This document shows, piece after piece, positions 22,629 through 33,908 of a stretch of DNA of 64,000 nucleotides (position 1 is its first letter; each line of letters begins with the position of its first letter). The position numbers were made by a program, and so were the translations under genes. This DNA comes from Gloeopeniophorella convolvens. Taxonomy: Eukaryota; Basidiomycota; Agaricomycetes; Russulales. The notes beneath the pieces are model-generated. The model saw only the letters and a list, made by a program, of their open reading frames with translations, ran no database searches and was not told where the DNA came from. Where the stretch lies: the NCBI GenBank assembly GCA_022496205.1, contig WTXD01000017.1, positions 434,001-498,000 of the forward strand. The letters are read 5' to 3'.

Positions 22629-25600
22629 ATGCCGGGGTTGTGTGTGGCGTACAGGTTCAGATATGCAGAGCGGACAATAAGACAGACAGCAGCGCGGACT
22701 CGGAGCAGACACTTGCCAGAACCCTTTTACGCACACACAATTTAGCTTCCCTTTTCCGCTACCTTTACCCTCGCCCCCCGATACCCGATCGGCTGGAGAA
22801 ACACGCTCGTTTGTTGTTCCTTCTTGAACGCATCACTCTTCCCCCGCGAACGTGCCGAGACTTGCTTGGTTATAACCTGCACAGCAGCGCCGTGTACTGC
22901 CGCATTTCCATCGACAGTTAATATTCTTGAATTCTTTTTCTTCAGCCCTTTTTATTCTGCTCCCCCACTTCTTTTTCGTGTGTGCGGTTCAAATGCGGTG
23001 GTGTGGTGTCTGAGTAGTACTTAGCCTACTGGTACGTTATTCCATGGGGCGAGTTGACGTCGTCGGATATAGTCTAGTGCTGGGCTGGGTAATAGGGATC
23101 CATGATCTGGCTTTGTGTCGCCAGGGCGGCGGGTGAGCTTGAAGTCAGTGTCAGAATCTGGCCAGACTCGAACTGAGCCGAGCTCGGGCTGGCCAGTCGC
23201 GGCGTGTGAATAGTTGCGCAATGTCATAGGCGCCGGCGCATTGAACTGGTTTCGCTGACCCTCAGATTCGTCCGAGTCGAACACGCTGTGGCCAAACCAT
23301 CACAGCTGCACGCATGCGCAGCGCCACTAGTCTTCTGGAGTACCTTTGTGCTGTCAAAGTAGGTTACAGAAGCCGCATCCCGTGCTGACCGCTTTGTTAA
23401 AGCCGTATGGCAGCAGGTCTGCGCTGCGGGGCTAGTGCTGTCAGGCTGCAGCGCGCACGCTTGAGTCATACTTGCGACTATCGGCCTCGTGTAGGCGCAT
23501 TGTCACATCTGGTGGTAAGAAGGGCTTCGCGGACGATGGGGCTGATAGCTTTGAGCGCCAGGACAGTCACACGGACCCGCGGCCTGCGAGCAGACACTGG
23601 CCCGGGCAGCCTGGCCGTTTGCTTCTGTGCTCTCTCCTACAGGCTGGCGGCTGTCAGCAGCGCGCATGACGGCGGGGAAGGTTCCGCGCAGAACGCGTAC
23701 GGTGCGGCAGGGCTATCGCTCGGATGCGCGAACTTTGTCGGGCGTTGTTGCGATATTAATTGGCACCGCACGAGACGATGTTGCGCGGCACAACCACGGG
23801 TGCAGCAGAACCATAACGTGCTAGTGCAGCGTCTCTTCTGGTGAGTCTATCTGGCGCCATTATCTTTGTGTCTTAGTCAACGCTATATGAGGCTGATAGA
23901 TATGTACTCGAGTACAGGCACGGATACGGATATTCGTACCTTCTGGACAAATGCGGCCTCCGAGAGCGAGACGAAACAAGCCACAAGGCCGCTGACTCCT
24001 GTATCTGCATCCCGCATCTCCGATCTCGCTGCCCAATCTACTCTGCCCCGCTGCTTCGCAGACGAAAGCGAAACACAGCGAGCGGCGCGGCCCGAGCCAA
24101 GACAATGGCGAAGCCCGGGCGCACATGCACCTTAGACACAGATAGCTTTTGTCTCGACCCGACCCCACATCCCCTGTCGTAAGCGCTACCCCGCAAAGCG
24201 CACGCCGACGGCGCACAAGGCCAGCTGACGGGCCCCCACTTCCCCCGCGCACGCTGCCCGCCGTGCTTCCTGCCCACGGGACCGCGCACCCGAGCACGCA
24301 CGCGCACCGCCGCGCGCCCCCGCTCCGCCGAGGCCGACGGCGTCACCTGCCCGCGTAGGTGTGCCCCACGCAGGCCCCGGCACGCGCGCCCGTCATGCGC
24401 GCGCGATTCCCCGCGGTGCGATACGGCGCACTCTTCGGATTTGCCAGCGTTTGCCCGCGGCGCAGCGGGCGGCGCCTGCTGCGTCCCTCCGTGCGTCCGC
24501 GGCATCCTTCTGTTTTGTGTCACTCGTTCGCGGGCTGCGAGCGCGCCGGAGGTAGCGCCGGCGCCACTGCGCGCTCGCCGTGGCAGGGTATAAAGCAAGG
24601 CGCTGGGCAAGTAATTCACCGCGGTGCGCGGCGGAAGGACGTCGCATCTGAGGCTGGAGGGGAGGTATGCGCTTCCTCGGGGCCCTGTGCCCCTGTGGCT
24701 CCGTGAAAAACCGGCGCAGTCACGAGAGCGTATCCACGTCACTCGCTGGCATGCTTTATGGTTCTCTGCACAACGGAGGAGCGATATCGCACCGTCTGAA
24801 TGTATTCAGACGCGGGCTGGAGCCCACGCTTGCGCGCGACGAGGCCAATGGAAGCGACGCTGCTCAAGAAAACCCACACAAGGTCAAAGCACATGCCAGC
24901 CGCTACCGAATGGGCCATAACACAACCGCGCATGGGCCTGTCGTGCGTGCGTGCGCATTCAGTCAGAGCCCGCGCGCGAGCTAGGCCGCGCACACCGCAT
25001 ATACAGCGGAGGAGAAATGTCGCTCGAGCTGCGCGCCGCCTCGGTGAAAATGCGGGCATGCGCGGCGCACGCTGCCAAGCGCGCACAGCGAAGTCCGGGC
25101 AGCCCGCTCACTATACGAGCTATGGAGCCCCCCTCGCGCGTCCGCTGCCCGCGCGCTGTCGTCGTCTGCGCCGCTTGGGCTGGAGAACGGCGAAGACCCA
25201 CGGTTTGGCAGAGGCGCGCCCGGCGAGGTGGTGCCACCAAGAGGCGTGGGGTTGCACGAATCGGGCAGGTGCTGTAGTTGATGCGCGCGGGGCTTCTTTC
25301 GGCCGCGGCGTTTCTCAGCGTTCTAGTAGACAGGCGCCCGCCGTCTGCGTGCAGTTGCCGTCATCATATCGAGGCGGAGCTTATGTACTCGAGGCGTTGG
25401 TTGCCAGACCCTACGGCGAGCTCAATCACTGCCTTGGCCTGGGCTGGGGGTGCGTCTCTTGTATGCGCCATCTAGAGCATTTCTAGATCTTGAATGTATT
25501 CTTTGTAGGTCCGGTGGCGCCGAGGCTGCTGCTTCGTTGAATATAGAGAACCCCATATATCTCCTGGCGATTGTGGAGTCCCTGAGCCTGTCGATCCCAG

Positions 25601-28205
25601 TCGCTGACTATGTCGACCACCGTGCGGCCTGACATGGGCTTTATTGCAAAAACGAGACAAGGTGGTTCGGAATTCTGCACTACTCGGGTCGCTAGCCAGG
25701 CTGTTTAATGCAGGGCCCGACGCCCGTGCGCGACGTCACTGCGGTCGCATGGTATCAGCCTCTCGGGTTGTTCTCCCTTCCTACCCGGTCTGTCTTCCCT
25801 CTCTGGTCCTGCACCCGTGATAAACATGGATTACTGGTGTGGGTATAGTCAGCGGCGACTCTCACTGCTGACAGATGGATTGATAGAGGACTAGCCTTTC
25901 TCTGTAGTCATACCACTCCCAGTGGGGATCTGCTCGTGGCAGTATCATGAAATTGTTGATTTGATGAGGCACTCGCGTGACTTGGATTGCCATGTCTGAC
26001 TGACGTGGCTTCTCTTTCACAGCTTCGTTCTAGGCGCAGTCACAACTGTTTGTCAGTCCTGGACTCTCCGCATCGAATGTGTGCCAACCAGGACACGATC
26101 AGTCAATTCGCATCCTCGTTTGGCTCGTTTATTTCCGCCCAGTCATCAGTAACCACCCCGGAATGGTGCTTAATTCCATCATTTATTCCGGCCGGTGCCC
26201 CGCCCATCTGTCACAATGATCACGGGCACACATCTGATGTCTCAGAACGCCCTTGGAACGCCCTGCGCGTGCGTGCGTGCATGCGTGGCCCTTTCCAGGT
26301 CGGCACGCCACACCACCACGCCCGCGCGGCATTGGTCACGCACGCAGAATCCTTCCATGGACGACAGTGATATTCGGACATGATCCATATCATACCATCA
26401 GAGACCATCAGCCGCCCGCGTGAACACGCTGCACCACCGCCCCGCGCGCGTGACGCCGCTGCGTGCTGCCTTGGCCGTGCACGCGTCCGCGCGCCGCTGT
26501 GTGGGGCTGCGGCTGGGTGCCTTGTGGGCTCTACTTCGCGCCGGCGCGCGACCTTCTGCGTCGCGATGCGCGGGGGTGGTAGGTTCGCGCGGCGCGCTGT
26601 CTCGTTCTCTATGGATATGGGGCGCAGTAGCTCCGCAGGCCGTGGGGAGCGAACTTTACTCGCGTGAAGAGCAGCCCGGGCGTGCAAGTTGGTGCGCGGG
26701 GCGTTGCCGGTATGCGTGGTGCGTCGTTGCGTGGGCCACGTCAGCGTCGTTGGTCGGTGCACATGTGGGAGTGCGTGTGCGTCTTCAGGCATGACCAGTT
26801 GGCCGCAAAGGCCATGTCGGTTGAGCAGTGCACGCCGCCTGGTGCTGAGAGCTCGTGGTAGGCACCTGCAGTGCACCACCCGGCTAATCGTGATGGTGGC
26901 ACCTGACCGAGCCCTATTTCCACTAGCTGTGCGCGAGCCCAAATTACTTTCATTTGATTGGTGCCGATCTGCCACGGCGTGGTACTAGGATCCTGCCTGG
27001 TTGGGCGACAAGGCATAGCAGCGTGCATCTGTGCAGAGCTCGAGGCACGCCTGGCGAAGCTGCGCCAGGTGACACGCACGGCCTTCCGTCTGGGGCAAGC
27101 GTCCGCGCTATTAGAGTTGCGGGCGGGCAGGCGGGATCCACGTGAAAGCGCGTGAGGTAAGGAACGGGCTGAAACGATACAGAGGCGGTAGGTTTGATGA
27201 AGGGCGCGTCCCACGGTGTTGAGAAGGTAGCTCCCGCATCTAAACAAACAGGTATGTGAACAAAAGGAAGTGCCCCGGCGGCCAGCGCACGCTTTCTCGA
27301 ACAGAAGGCACGGAGGACTGCGTAGGTTCCGCGCGGAGAAGCTTAAGGCGCGCGCGGGGAGGCGTGTTTCAGAACGCGTGCGGAGATAATGGACACGGCG
27401 CACCGAGGGCGTGCTTCGGAGGGCGCACTCGTGGTGCCAGATGGATACTGCCTTGCGGATGCACAAAAAAAGTATGGGTTGAGCTCGCTGAGGCCGTTCA
27501 CGCGCGGTTGGGGCAGAAGCTCGACGGGTGGGCGTGTTGCCAAAGGCGGTGAAGAAGTCTGGGGAAATAGACACGTAAAGATGCCGAAACGCGGGGGAAG
27601 CGCCGGGTGAACGGATGGCACGGTCTTCTAGTTTCTCGGTGTCTGACAATGTGCTGGTAAATCTGGAAACCGGTGGGACCGACGGGACTGTCAAGCAGAA
27701 ATACAGCTACGCGATGGGTGCCACCCCACGTTGGAGTGGGTTGGTGGGGCGCCTCCACTGCGGAGCTGCGACGTGGCGGTGGAATGCTCGCTACATTGAC
27801 AGCGCGTACACAGCCTATTCTCCAAACAGTAGCGAGCGGCAGCTGGAAGGATGACCAGGGCCGCCGGAGGGCGCAAACCGGCGCGGGTGATGCCAATGAT
27901 GATCCGAAAGTGTCAAGGCGATGGATTGTTATTGTGACCGGAGACTGGTGGGTCTCATGGGGCTGTACGCACGTTGCTTGCTAGTACGCACTGGTACTGA
28001 CAAGACATGTAGAATTATGGGCGTGTGTGTATGTGGTTTCGGCACGGAGCTGGGAGGAAAGTGAATCGGATCTGGAGGAATAATCTGACAAGTCATTGGC
28101 GGGGTTCGAAGGCCAGGGAGGGCCGGAGGCTGCCGGGGTAAGTAAGCGAGCCCGGGGAAAGTGATTCTGTGCCTTTCTCTCCTCTCTCCATTACCACACT
28201 CTTTC
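22629..28205. other. 5.6 kb gene-free, CG-rich interval
   Basis: No frame on either strand shows a domain, signal peptide or plausible spliced structure. Sequence from about 24.1 to 27.7 kb is dense in CG dinucleotides and in short CGCG/GCGC tracts, so many long but random-looking frames appear on both strands (the longest, 26741-27694 minus, has no recognisable features). The final 300 bases form the kinase promoter and leader. It may hold a non-coding transcript, but no direct evidence is visible. Confidence 0.5.
24781..24812. repeat. two adjacent palindromes
   Basis: A perfect ten-base palindrome GCGATATCGC (24781-24790) is followed two bases later by CGTCTGAA, the loop TGTA, and TTCAGACG (24793-24812). 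This could be a factor-binding site or a small hairpin. Confidence 0.45.
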
Positions 28206-30416
28206 ATGTACCAAGTTCATCATACTCTTCATTCCGAATCTCGTACCTCGTCTGCGCTCGGCGGTCTCCCTCGCAAACGTCCTCCCATCCCTTCGCTATT
28301 CACAGGGGAACGGGAGGACACAAATGCATCTCCTTGCCCCCCTCTCGCCAGTCCCTTCGACTATTCTGATCTCGACCAGAAAGTCTCGCGGCAGCTCCTC
28401 GCTCTCGATGATGGCGCAGGATCTGACCTAGCTGCTACTTCAGCACCGGTGGTCCCCGACTACATCGGTCTGCCACCCTTGTCTCCTATTTTCCCCACCC
28501 TAGACCAGGGCAGCACTTCGATGTCACCGGCCGCAATGTTCCTCTCTGCCTTCAGTCCGGCTGTCTCGGCAACCCAACTGCCCGACGACGAAGGAGAGGA
28601 AGTGGAAGGGTACAGGCTGGGCAGCATCATAGGCTATGGTGGATTTTCCACCATTCGACGTGCCTCCTCCCCGAGCGGAGGAACGGTAGCTGTCAAAATT
28701 GTCCGTCGCTCCGACATGACCTCCCAGCTTAACCCGCCCAAGCGCAAAGCCGCCTCGAAAACGAGGCGTCCATTTGGAAAATGCTCTCCCACGAGCACGT
28801 CCTCCCTCTCTTCCACTCAGCCCACACCCCTTATGCCGACTTCTTCTTCATGCTCCTGTGTCCCGCAGGTACGCTGTACGATATCCTCAAGCGTGATGGC
28901 CGTCCTGCGTTGCCGCACGACGATGCTGGCATGATGTTCCGCCAGGTCGTTCGTGGCGTCCGCTACCTCCACGAGCAAATGGGTCTCGTACACGCCGACC
29001 TGAAACTCGAAAACGTCCTCGTTGACGAAATGGGTGTATGCCGTATCACCGACTTCGGCATGACACATAGCATCGGAGAAGAATCTGAAGATGATCCTTC
29101 CGCCCCGCAGCCGGTCCCGCACGGTGTCCGTCGCCAGTTTTCCCTCTTGGACTCCCGGGCTCGGCGCGCCTCTCCTCTCCTCCGCGGTCGCGGCTCCCTC
29201 AGGGCGGCTGGACACATGTCGCTTCTGCATCCACAGCATCCACATCCTCGTCGTCGCGAGTCGACCCCTCTTCCCGCTCCGAGCCAGGTGCAGGACAATC
29301 GCATGCACACTCTGTACGAGTTTCCGCCGGGCTCGCTTCCCTATGCCGCCCCGGAGCTGTTGCACACGCCGGATGTTGAGCGTCCCTATCGTCCTCATCC
29401 CGCTCAGGACGTGTGGGCACTGGGTGTAATGCTCTATGCGCTTCTCACGGGTAGCCTTCCATTTTCGGACTCGTTTGAGCCTCGCCTGACGATGAAGATC
29501 TTGCATGGTACGTTTGCTCCAGACCTTGTTTCGAATCTCAACGTTGAATATCTCCGCAGGTGCCTTTGAGATGCCAAAGGATGTGGGTCGTGGAGCTGAA
29601 CTCGTGCTGCGTGGATGCCTGGAATCTTCTGTCGCCCAGCGCTGGACGACCGCGGCCATCGACGAGGTCAGCTGGTCCGTCGGTTGGGCCTCAGACGCAG
29701 ACGAGTCTTCGTCTGGCGGGGCAGAGAGCGAGCTCGAGAAGATGGTTCACGAGACGCACGCGGACCGTGCCTCCAAATCTTCCTCGCGATCGCGTTCCAG
29801 GGCGCCGCCGGCCATCCCCGAGGACGGCTCTGAGGACGCGCTGCCGGAGCTCGAGTACGACGCTGGTTCCGCGCCGGGCATGTTCGTGCGGTCCGCCTCG
29901 TCTCGGAGCCGCAGCACGGGCACCGCGCCGTTCTCGCCGTTCACGAACGTGTGGTCCGAGGTGGACGTGGCGTCCACCTGCCCCATCGAGGTGCCGCTCT
30001 CCCTCGCGTCCACGTCGCCTCGCTCGCGCGAACGTTCTCGCGGGCGCCACGTCAACAAAGGCTGCGCTGGGCGTAGCCCGTCCATTGGCCCCATCCGCTC
30101 GCGCAGCCCGAGCGTCGCGCCAACCTCGCCGATCCTTGACGAGGTCCGCGGAAGGCAGGGTAACGGCGCGAGCGCGCGGCCGATGGGGCATGCACTAGGG
30201 CTCGAGGCTAGCGGCAACGCGCGCGCGCGCCGGGCGGGCAGCCAGCCGCCGGCGTACTCGGCGCCGTGGGCGGTGCCGACGCGCGCCAAGGCGAGCGTGT
30301 GCGTGTCGCCGACGGTGTCGGTCGCGCGCTCGACGCCGCACACCGACGGCGGGTTCGTGCTCAACTCGGGCGTCGCGGCGGTCAACGTGCGGAGCCGCAG
30401 CGCCGACCGCGTCTGA
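28206..30416 (+). CDS. serine/threonine protein kinase with apparent one-base frameshift
   Basis: Protein kinase with a long serine/arginine-rich tail, about 710 residues if the frame is bridged. Exon 1 (28206-29507) and exon 2 (29560-30416) are joined by a 52-base intron in phase. The glycine loop is IIGYGGFSTI, the ATP lysine lies in GTVAVKIVRRSD, the catalytic loop is HADLKLENV (HAD in place of HRD), the metal-binding motif is TDFGMT, and PYAAPELLHTPD is the APE region, after an insert of about 90 residues in the activation segment. Near 28750-28752 the frame must change by one base to connect RRSDMTSQLNPPKRKA with LENEASIWKMLSHEHVL. No intron can explain this; a missing C in a short C-run would. 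It is therefore either a sequencing error or an early pseudogene. The sub-family is not assignable from sequence alone. Confidence 0.82.
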
Positions 30417-30827
30417 GCGCGCCAGGCGCAAGGACGCGTTCTCGATTTCCTGTATTTCATTTGGCATCCCCGGTCTCTCCACAAATATGGTTTTCTCTTC
30501 TCTCATCTATCTATCCACGATCTGTGCACGTCAGCACCAGCATTCCCACCACTCATTCACGCCTGCGCTCCGGTTACGGTCTCTTAATTGGCAGATCTGT
30601 CGCACATGTATCTCCTCTTTGCATCCCTGTCGCAACATAGTCTTTTACACCCACGGGTAGTCGTAGGTTGGTCCGGCCGTCATCGTGTCTGTTCGCTGTA
30701 CCCGTTGTTTTGTGTACATATACCCTGTGTCGTACTCTACGTGCGCGGCGTTGAATGCAAGGGCCCCGTAGGCTGTTTATATATAATCGAGAGCAACGCA
30801 GTACATTGGTTACACAGCTGCGGGTCG

Positions 30828-32089
30828 TCACACGCGGCAGTTGTCGAGGTTGAAGATGAGGATGTCCTCCGCGCCAACCGCGACGAGCTGGTCCATGATG
30901 TCCGCCATGCGCGCCTTCTCGACCATCGCGCTGACCGCGACCCACTCGGCGTCCTCGAGCGGCGAGATCGTCGCCGCGCGCCGCCCGGGCGTGATCGCCG
31001 TCGCCGCGGGCAGCGCCGCGCGCCGCACGTTGTACTCGCACACGACGTACTTGCGCGCCGCGAGCACGCCCGCGATGCGCGCGGTCAGCATGCCGATCAG
31101 CGGCGCGAGGTGCGCGTGCTTCGGCACGGCGGACTGGATCAGCACCGCTTCAGACTCGAGCACCGTCGCGATCGCGTGCAGGCCTGCCGCGCGCATCGTC
31201 TCGCCGGACTCTGTGCGGGCGCGCGGTGTGGTCAGCGCGGGCGGGCGGGTGTCATGTGTGCGGTGTGCGCGCACCTACGAGGTCAACTGCGGGGCGGGTC
31301 GGTCAGCGGGAGGACGAGGAACAGGGCCGAGTGCGCGCGCACGCACCGATGCCGTCCGCGAGCCCGAGCGCGCACGCGGCCTCGACGCTCCCGCCGACGT
31401 ACTCGATCTGCGTGCGCGCGGCGCCGACGCGCCCCGCCTCGTCGTCCGCGCGCGCAAAGTACGCGCCCGCGAGGACCTCGAAGCTCGTGACGACGCGCTT
31501 GCCCGCGAGCGCCGCGACGCTCTGCACGGGCCCGGCCTCGGGCACCTGCACCTGCAGCGCGCAGCGGCCAAAGCCGAGGCGCAGCGTCTCGGTGACGAGG
31601 GACTCCATCTGCGCCTCGAGGATCACGTCGTGGCCGGTGATGCCGAGGTCGACGTTGCCTTTGCCGACGAAGGAGGGGATGTCGGACGCTGGGAGGAAGA
31701 CGCTGTGCGGGGTGGGCGTGGGCGGGGGTGTGAGTGAGTGTGGGCGGGAGGTGAGGCGGGGCGTACAGCGCGATGGGATGGTTCTGCACGAGGCAGACGT
31801 CGAGCCGGTTCGGCCGACGGAACTGGATGTCCGCGCCTGCGGGGTGGTGGCGGTGGGGCGAGCAGGCGCGCAGCAGGGTCACGCACCGGCGAGCAGCTCG
31901 AGGCACTTTTCGTGCAGGCGGCCTGGTGGGGCGCGGTCAGTAGGCTCGACGGGGGCGCGGGACGGCGCACCTTTCTTGGGGATGGCGAAGAGCAGGCGGC
32001 CATCGAGGGTGTTGGCATCTGCGCAGACGAGTCAGTTTGGCTGGGCGCGCAGCGTACTGGCGATCTTTGCGCGCACCGAGTGGAGACAT
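30828..32089 (-). CDS. HIS1: ATP phosphoribosyltransferase (histidine biosynthesis step 1)
   Basis: Catalyses ATP + PRPP to phosphoribosyl-ATP, the first committed step of histidine synthesis, in the cytosol. Seven exons (32089-32077, 32018-31971, 31922-31887, 31836-31767, 31702-31347, 31286-31275, 31210-30828) fit phase at each junction and give 305 residues, the normal length. Landmarks are GRLLFAIPKKGRLHEKCLEL, QFRRPNRLDVCLVQNHPIAL, FLPASDIPSFVGKGNVDLGI, TGHDVILE, TQIEYVGGSVEAACALGLAD, VDLVESGETMRAAGL and the regulatory C-terminal domain ending LVAVGAEDILIFNLDNCRV. Exon 6 is only 12 bases (VDLV), needed to restore the conserved block. The very short first exon (MSPL) is the least certain part. 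It is divergent from TRP4. Confidence 0.9.
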
Positions 32090-32313
32090 TCTGTACCTCG
32101 TTCGTTAGATCCAAGTGCGAGACTTGTTGAGGAGGAGGAGCCTCTCGGACGATCTAGTGTTCAAGTTGATCTAGTGTCAACATCTCTGACTCGTCTTTGA
32201 TCAATCATGAAGACTTGATATCAACATGATCTGATCTTATCTCTAGACACTATGGCGCCGCCATTAATATTAATTGGTCTGTGTCTACACGTCGACTCCC
32301 GCACAGCGACACG
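32090..32313. promoter_or_regulatory. shared divergent promoter of HIS1 and TRP4
   Basis: Only 224 bases separate the two start codons, so both promoters must lie here. TGACTCG at 32187-32193 differs by one base from the general amino-acid-control site TGACTCA bound by Gcn4/Cpc1 proteins, which normally activate both pathways. AT-rich blocks (ATTAATATTAATTGG near 32262) lie closer to TRP4. Confidence 0.6.
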
Positions 32314-33485
32314 ATGCCAGATCTCAGCCCGACGACCTTCAAGCCCATCCTCCTCAAGCTCGTCAAGACCCCGCACGACATCGCCCCCGCAGACATCGAG
32401 CTCGCCCTCGAGCACGTCGTCACCCCCGCCGCCGCCCTCCCCGAGCAGGTCGGCGCCTTCCTCACCGGCCTCGCCCTCGCCCGCGTCGAGCTGCGCGAGG
32501 ACCTCGTCGTCGCCGCCGCCTCCTTCATCTACTCGCGCGCCGTGCCCGCCGTCATCCACGGCGCCGACACCGACTTTGTCGTCGACATCGTCGGCACCGG
32601 CGGCGACGGCCACAACACCTTCAACGTCAGCACCACCGCCGCCGTCGTCGCCGCCGGCGCCGGCGCGCGCGTGATCAAGGCAAGCACCCTATGCTATGAC
32701 GTACTGCCGTACTGACGCGCCCGCGCCCGCGCCCGCGCCCACAGCACGGCAGCCGCGCGTCGACGTCCTCCTCGGGCTCCGCCGACCTCCTCCAGGCACT
32801 CGGCTGCATCTTCACGCCCCCGCGCGCCCGCGCCCCGCGCCCGATCCCCGCCGTGCCCTTCGCCTTCATCCTCGCCCCGCACTACCACCCCGCGCTCGCC
32901 GCGCTCGCCCCCGCGCGCCGCGCCCTGCCCTTCCGCACGCTCTTCAACGTCCTCGGGCCCCTGCTCAACCCCGCCCGCCCGCGCGGCATGCTCCTCGGCG
33001 TCGCCGAGCCCGCCCTCGCGCCCCCCTTCGCCGCCGCGCTGCGCGCCGCGGGCGTGCAGCGCGCGCTCGTCGTGTGCGGCGCGGAGGGGCTCGACGAGAT
33101 CTCGTGTGCGGGCGACACGCACGCGTGGGAGCTGGGTGCGGACGGCGCCGTGCACGCGCGCATGCTGCACCCGCGCGACTTTGGGCTGCCCGCGCACCCG
33201 CTCGCCGACGTGCGCGGCGCGTCGCCCGAGGAGAACGCCGCGGCGTTCCGCGCGCTGCTCACGTCGGGCGCAGACGTCCCCGCGCACCTCACGCCCGTCC
33301 TCGATTTTGTGCTGATCAACGCCGCGGCGCTGCTGGTTGTTGAGGGCCGCGCTGCCGACTTCAAGGAGGGCGTGCGGCTGGCGCGCGAGGCTATTACCTC
33401 TGGAAGCGCCTGGCGCGCGCTAGAGGCATTCCGCGAGGCGGGCATAAAAGAGGCTGCAGAGGCGGCTGCGGAGGCGCGGGCCTAG
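32314..33485 (+). CDS. TRP4: anthranilate phosphoribosyltransferase (tryptophan biosynthesis)
   Basis: Transfers phosphoribose from PRPP to anthranilate in tryptophan synthesis. Two exons (32314-32679, 32745-33485) give 368 residues. Visible blocks are VGAFLTGLALARVELREDL, VVDIVGTGGDGHNTFNVST (the PRPP-binding GTGGD motif), HGSRASTSSSGSADLLQALG, FILAPHYHPALAALAPARR, FRTLFNVLGPLLNPARPRGM, VVCGAEGLDEIS and the C-terminal LDFVLINAAALLVVEGRAAD. The intron (32680-32744) must use a GC-AG pair (AAG|GCAAGC...CACAG) to restore HGSRAS directly after VIK. The gene is extremely GC-rich. Start ATG 32314 is the only one ahead of the conserved region. Confidence 0.94.
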
Positions 33486-33524
33486 CGTACGTCGATGAGT
33501 GTAGGATTCAGGTAGATCTTATTC

Positions 33525-33800
33525 TGTATGTGTACACTAAGTTATAGACGGAGCCCTTTGGGCGATCATTCTGCTATCCTGTGCTCTGGGGCTGGACCTG
33601 TACGCACGCATCACCAGATCACCTGGTCTCCGGGAAAGGCATCCTCGCACGAGGGATCTAGCTATAAGGGTCCAGATCTGGGACAGGCTTTGCGGCATGG
33701 GAGACAGGTTCAAGTTGGCTTCGGTGCATTAGTGGCGCGGAAGAATAGTCGCAGATCGAATTGGCCCGCCAAAGTCTCCCGCCTTCGCCGATTGGGATCC
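33525..33800. repeat. relic of an MBL repeat unit at the left border of the array
   Basis: Bases 33525-33620 resemble the 3' flank found after the intact MBL copies (pattern: GTGTACACTA, AGTTATAGAC, then GCTATCCTGTGCTCTGG). Bases 33650-33800 resemble a shortened form of 35836-36040 (shared GGCCCGCCAAAGTCTCCCGCC). No MBL coding sequence remains between them, so a further unit was deleted here. Confidence 0.6.
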
Positions 33801-33908
33801 TAAAAAGCTGATTGCGTACACTAGACTACAGACCTGGCCTGGTGGGCAATCATCCTGCTGTCCTCTGCTCTGGGCCGTGCGACGAGGCATATCTGCACGC
33901 ACGCACGG

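Noticed and set aside
26741..27694. 317-codon minus-strand frame
   Set aside because: Random-looking composition, no domain or splice-supported extension; expected by chance in CG-rich sequence.
30588..32200. Long plus-strand frames opposite HIS1
   Set aside because: Shadows caused by high GC; the minus strand encodes conserved HIS1 blocks.
32274..32699. Alternative long frames overlapping TRP4 exon 1, rich in S/P or R
   Set aside because: Shadows of the GC-rich TRP4 coding frame.
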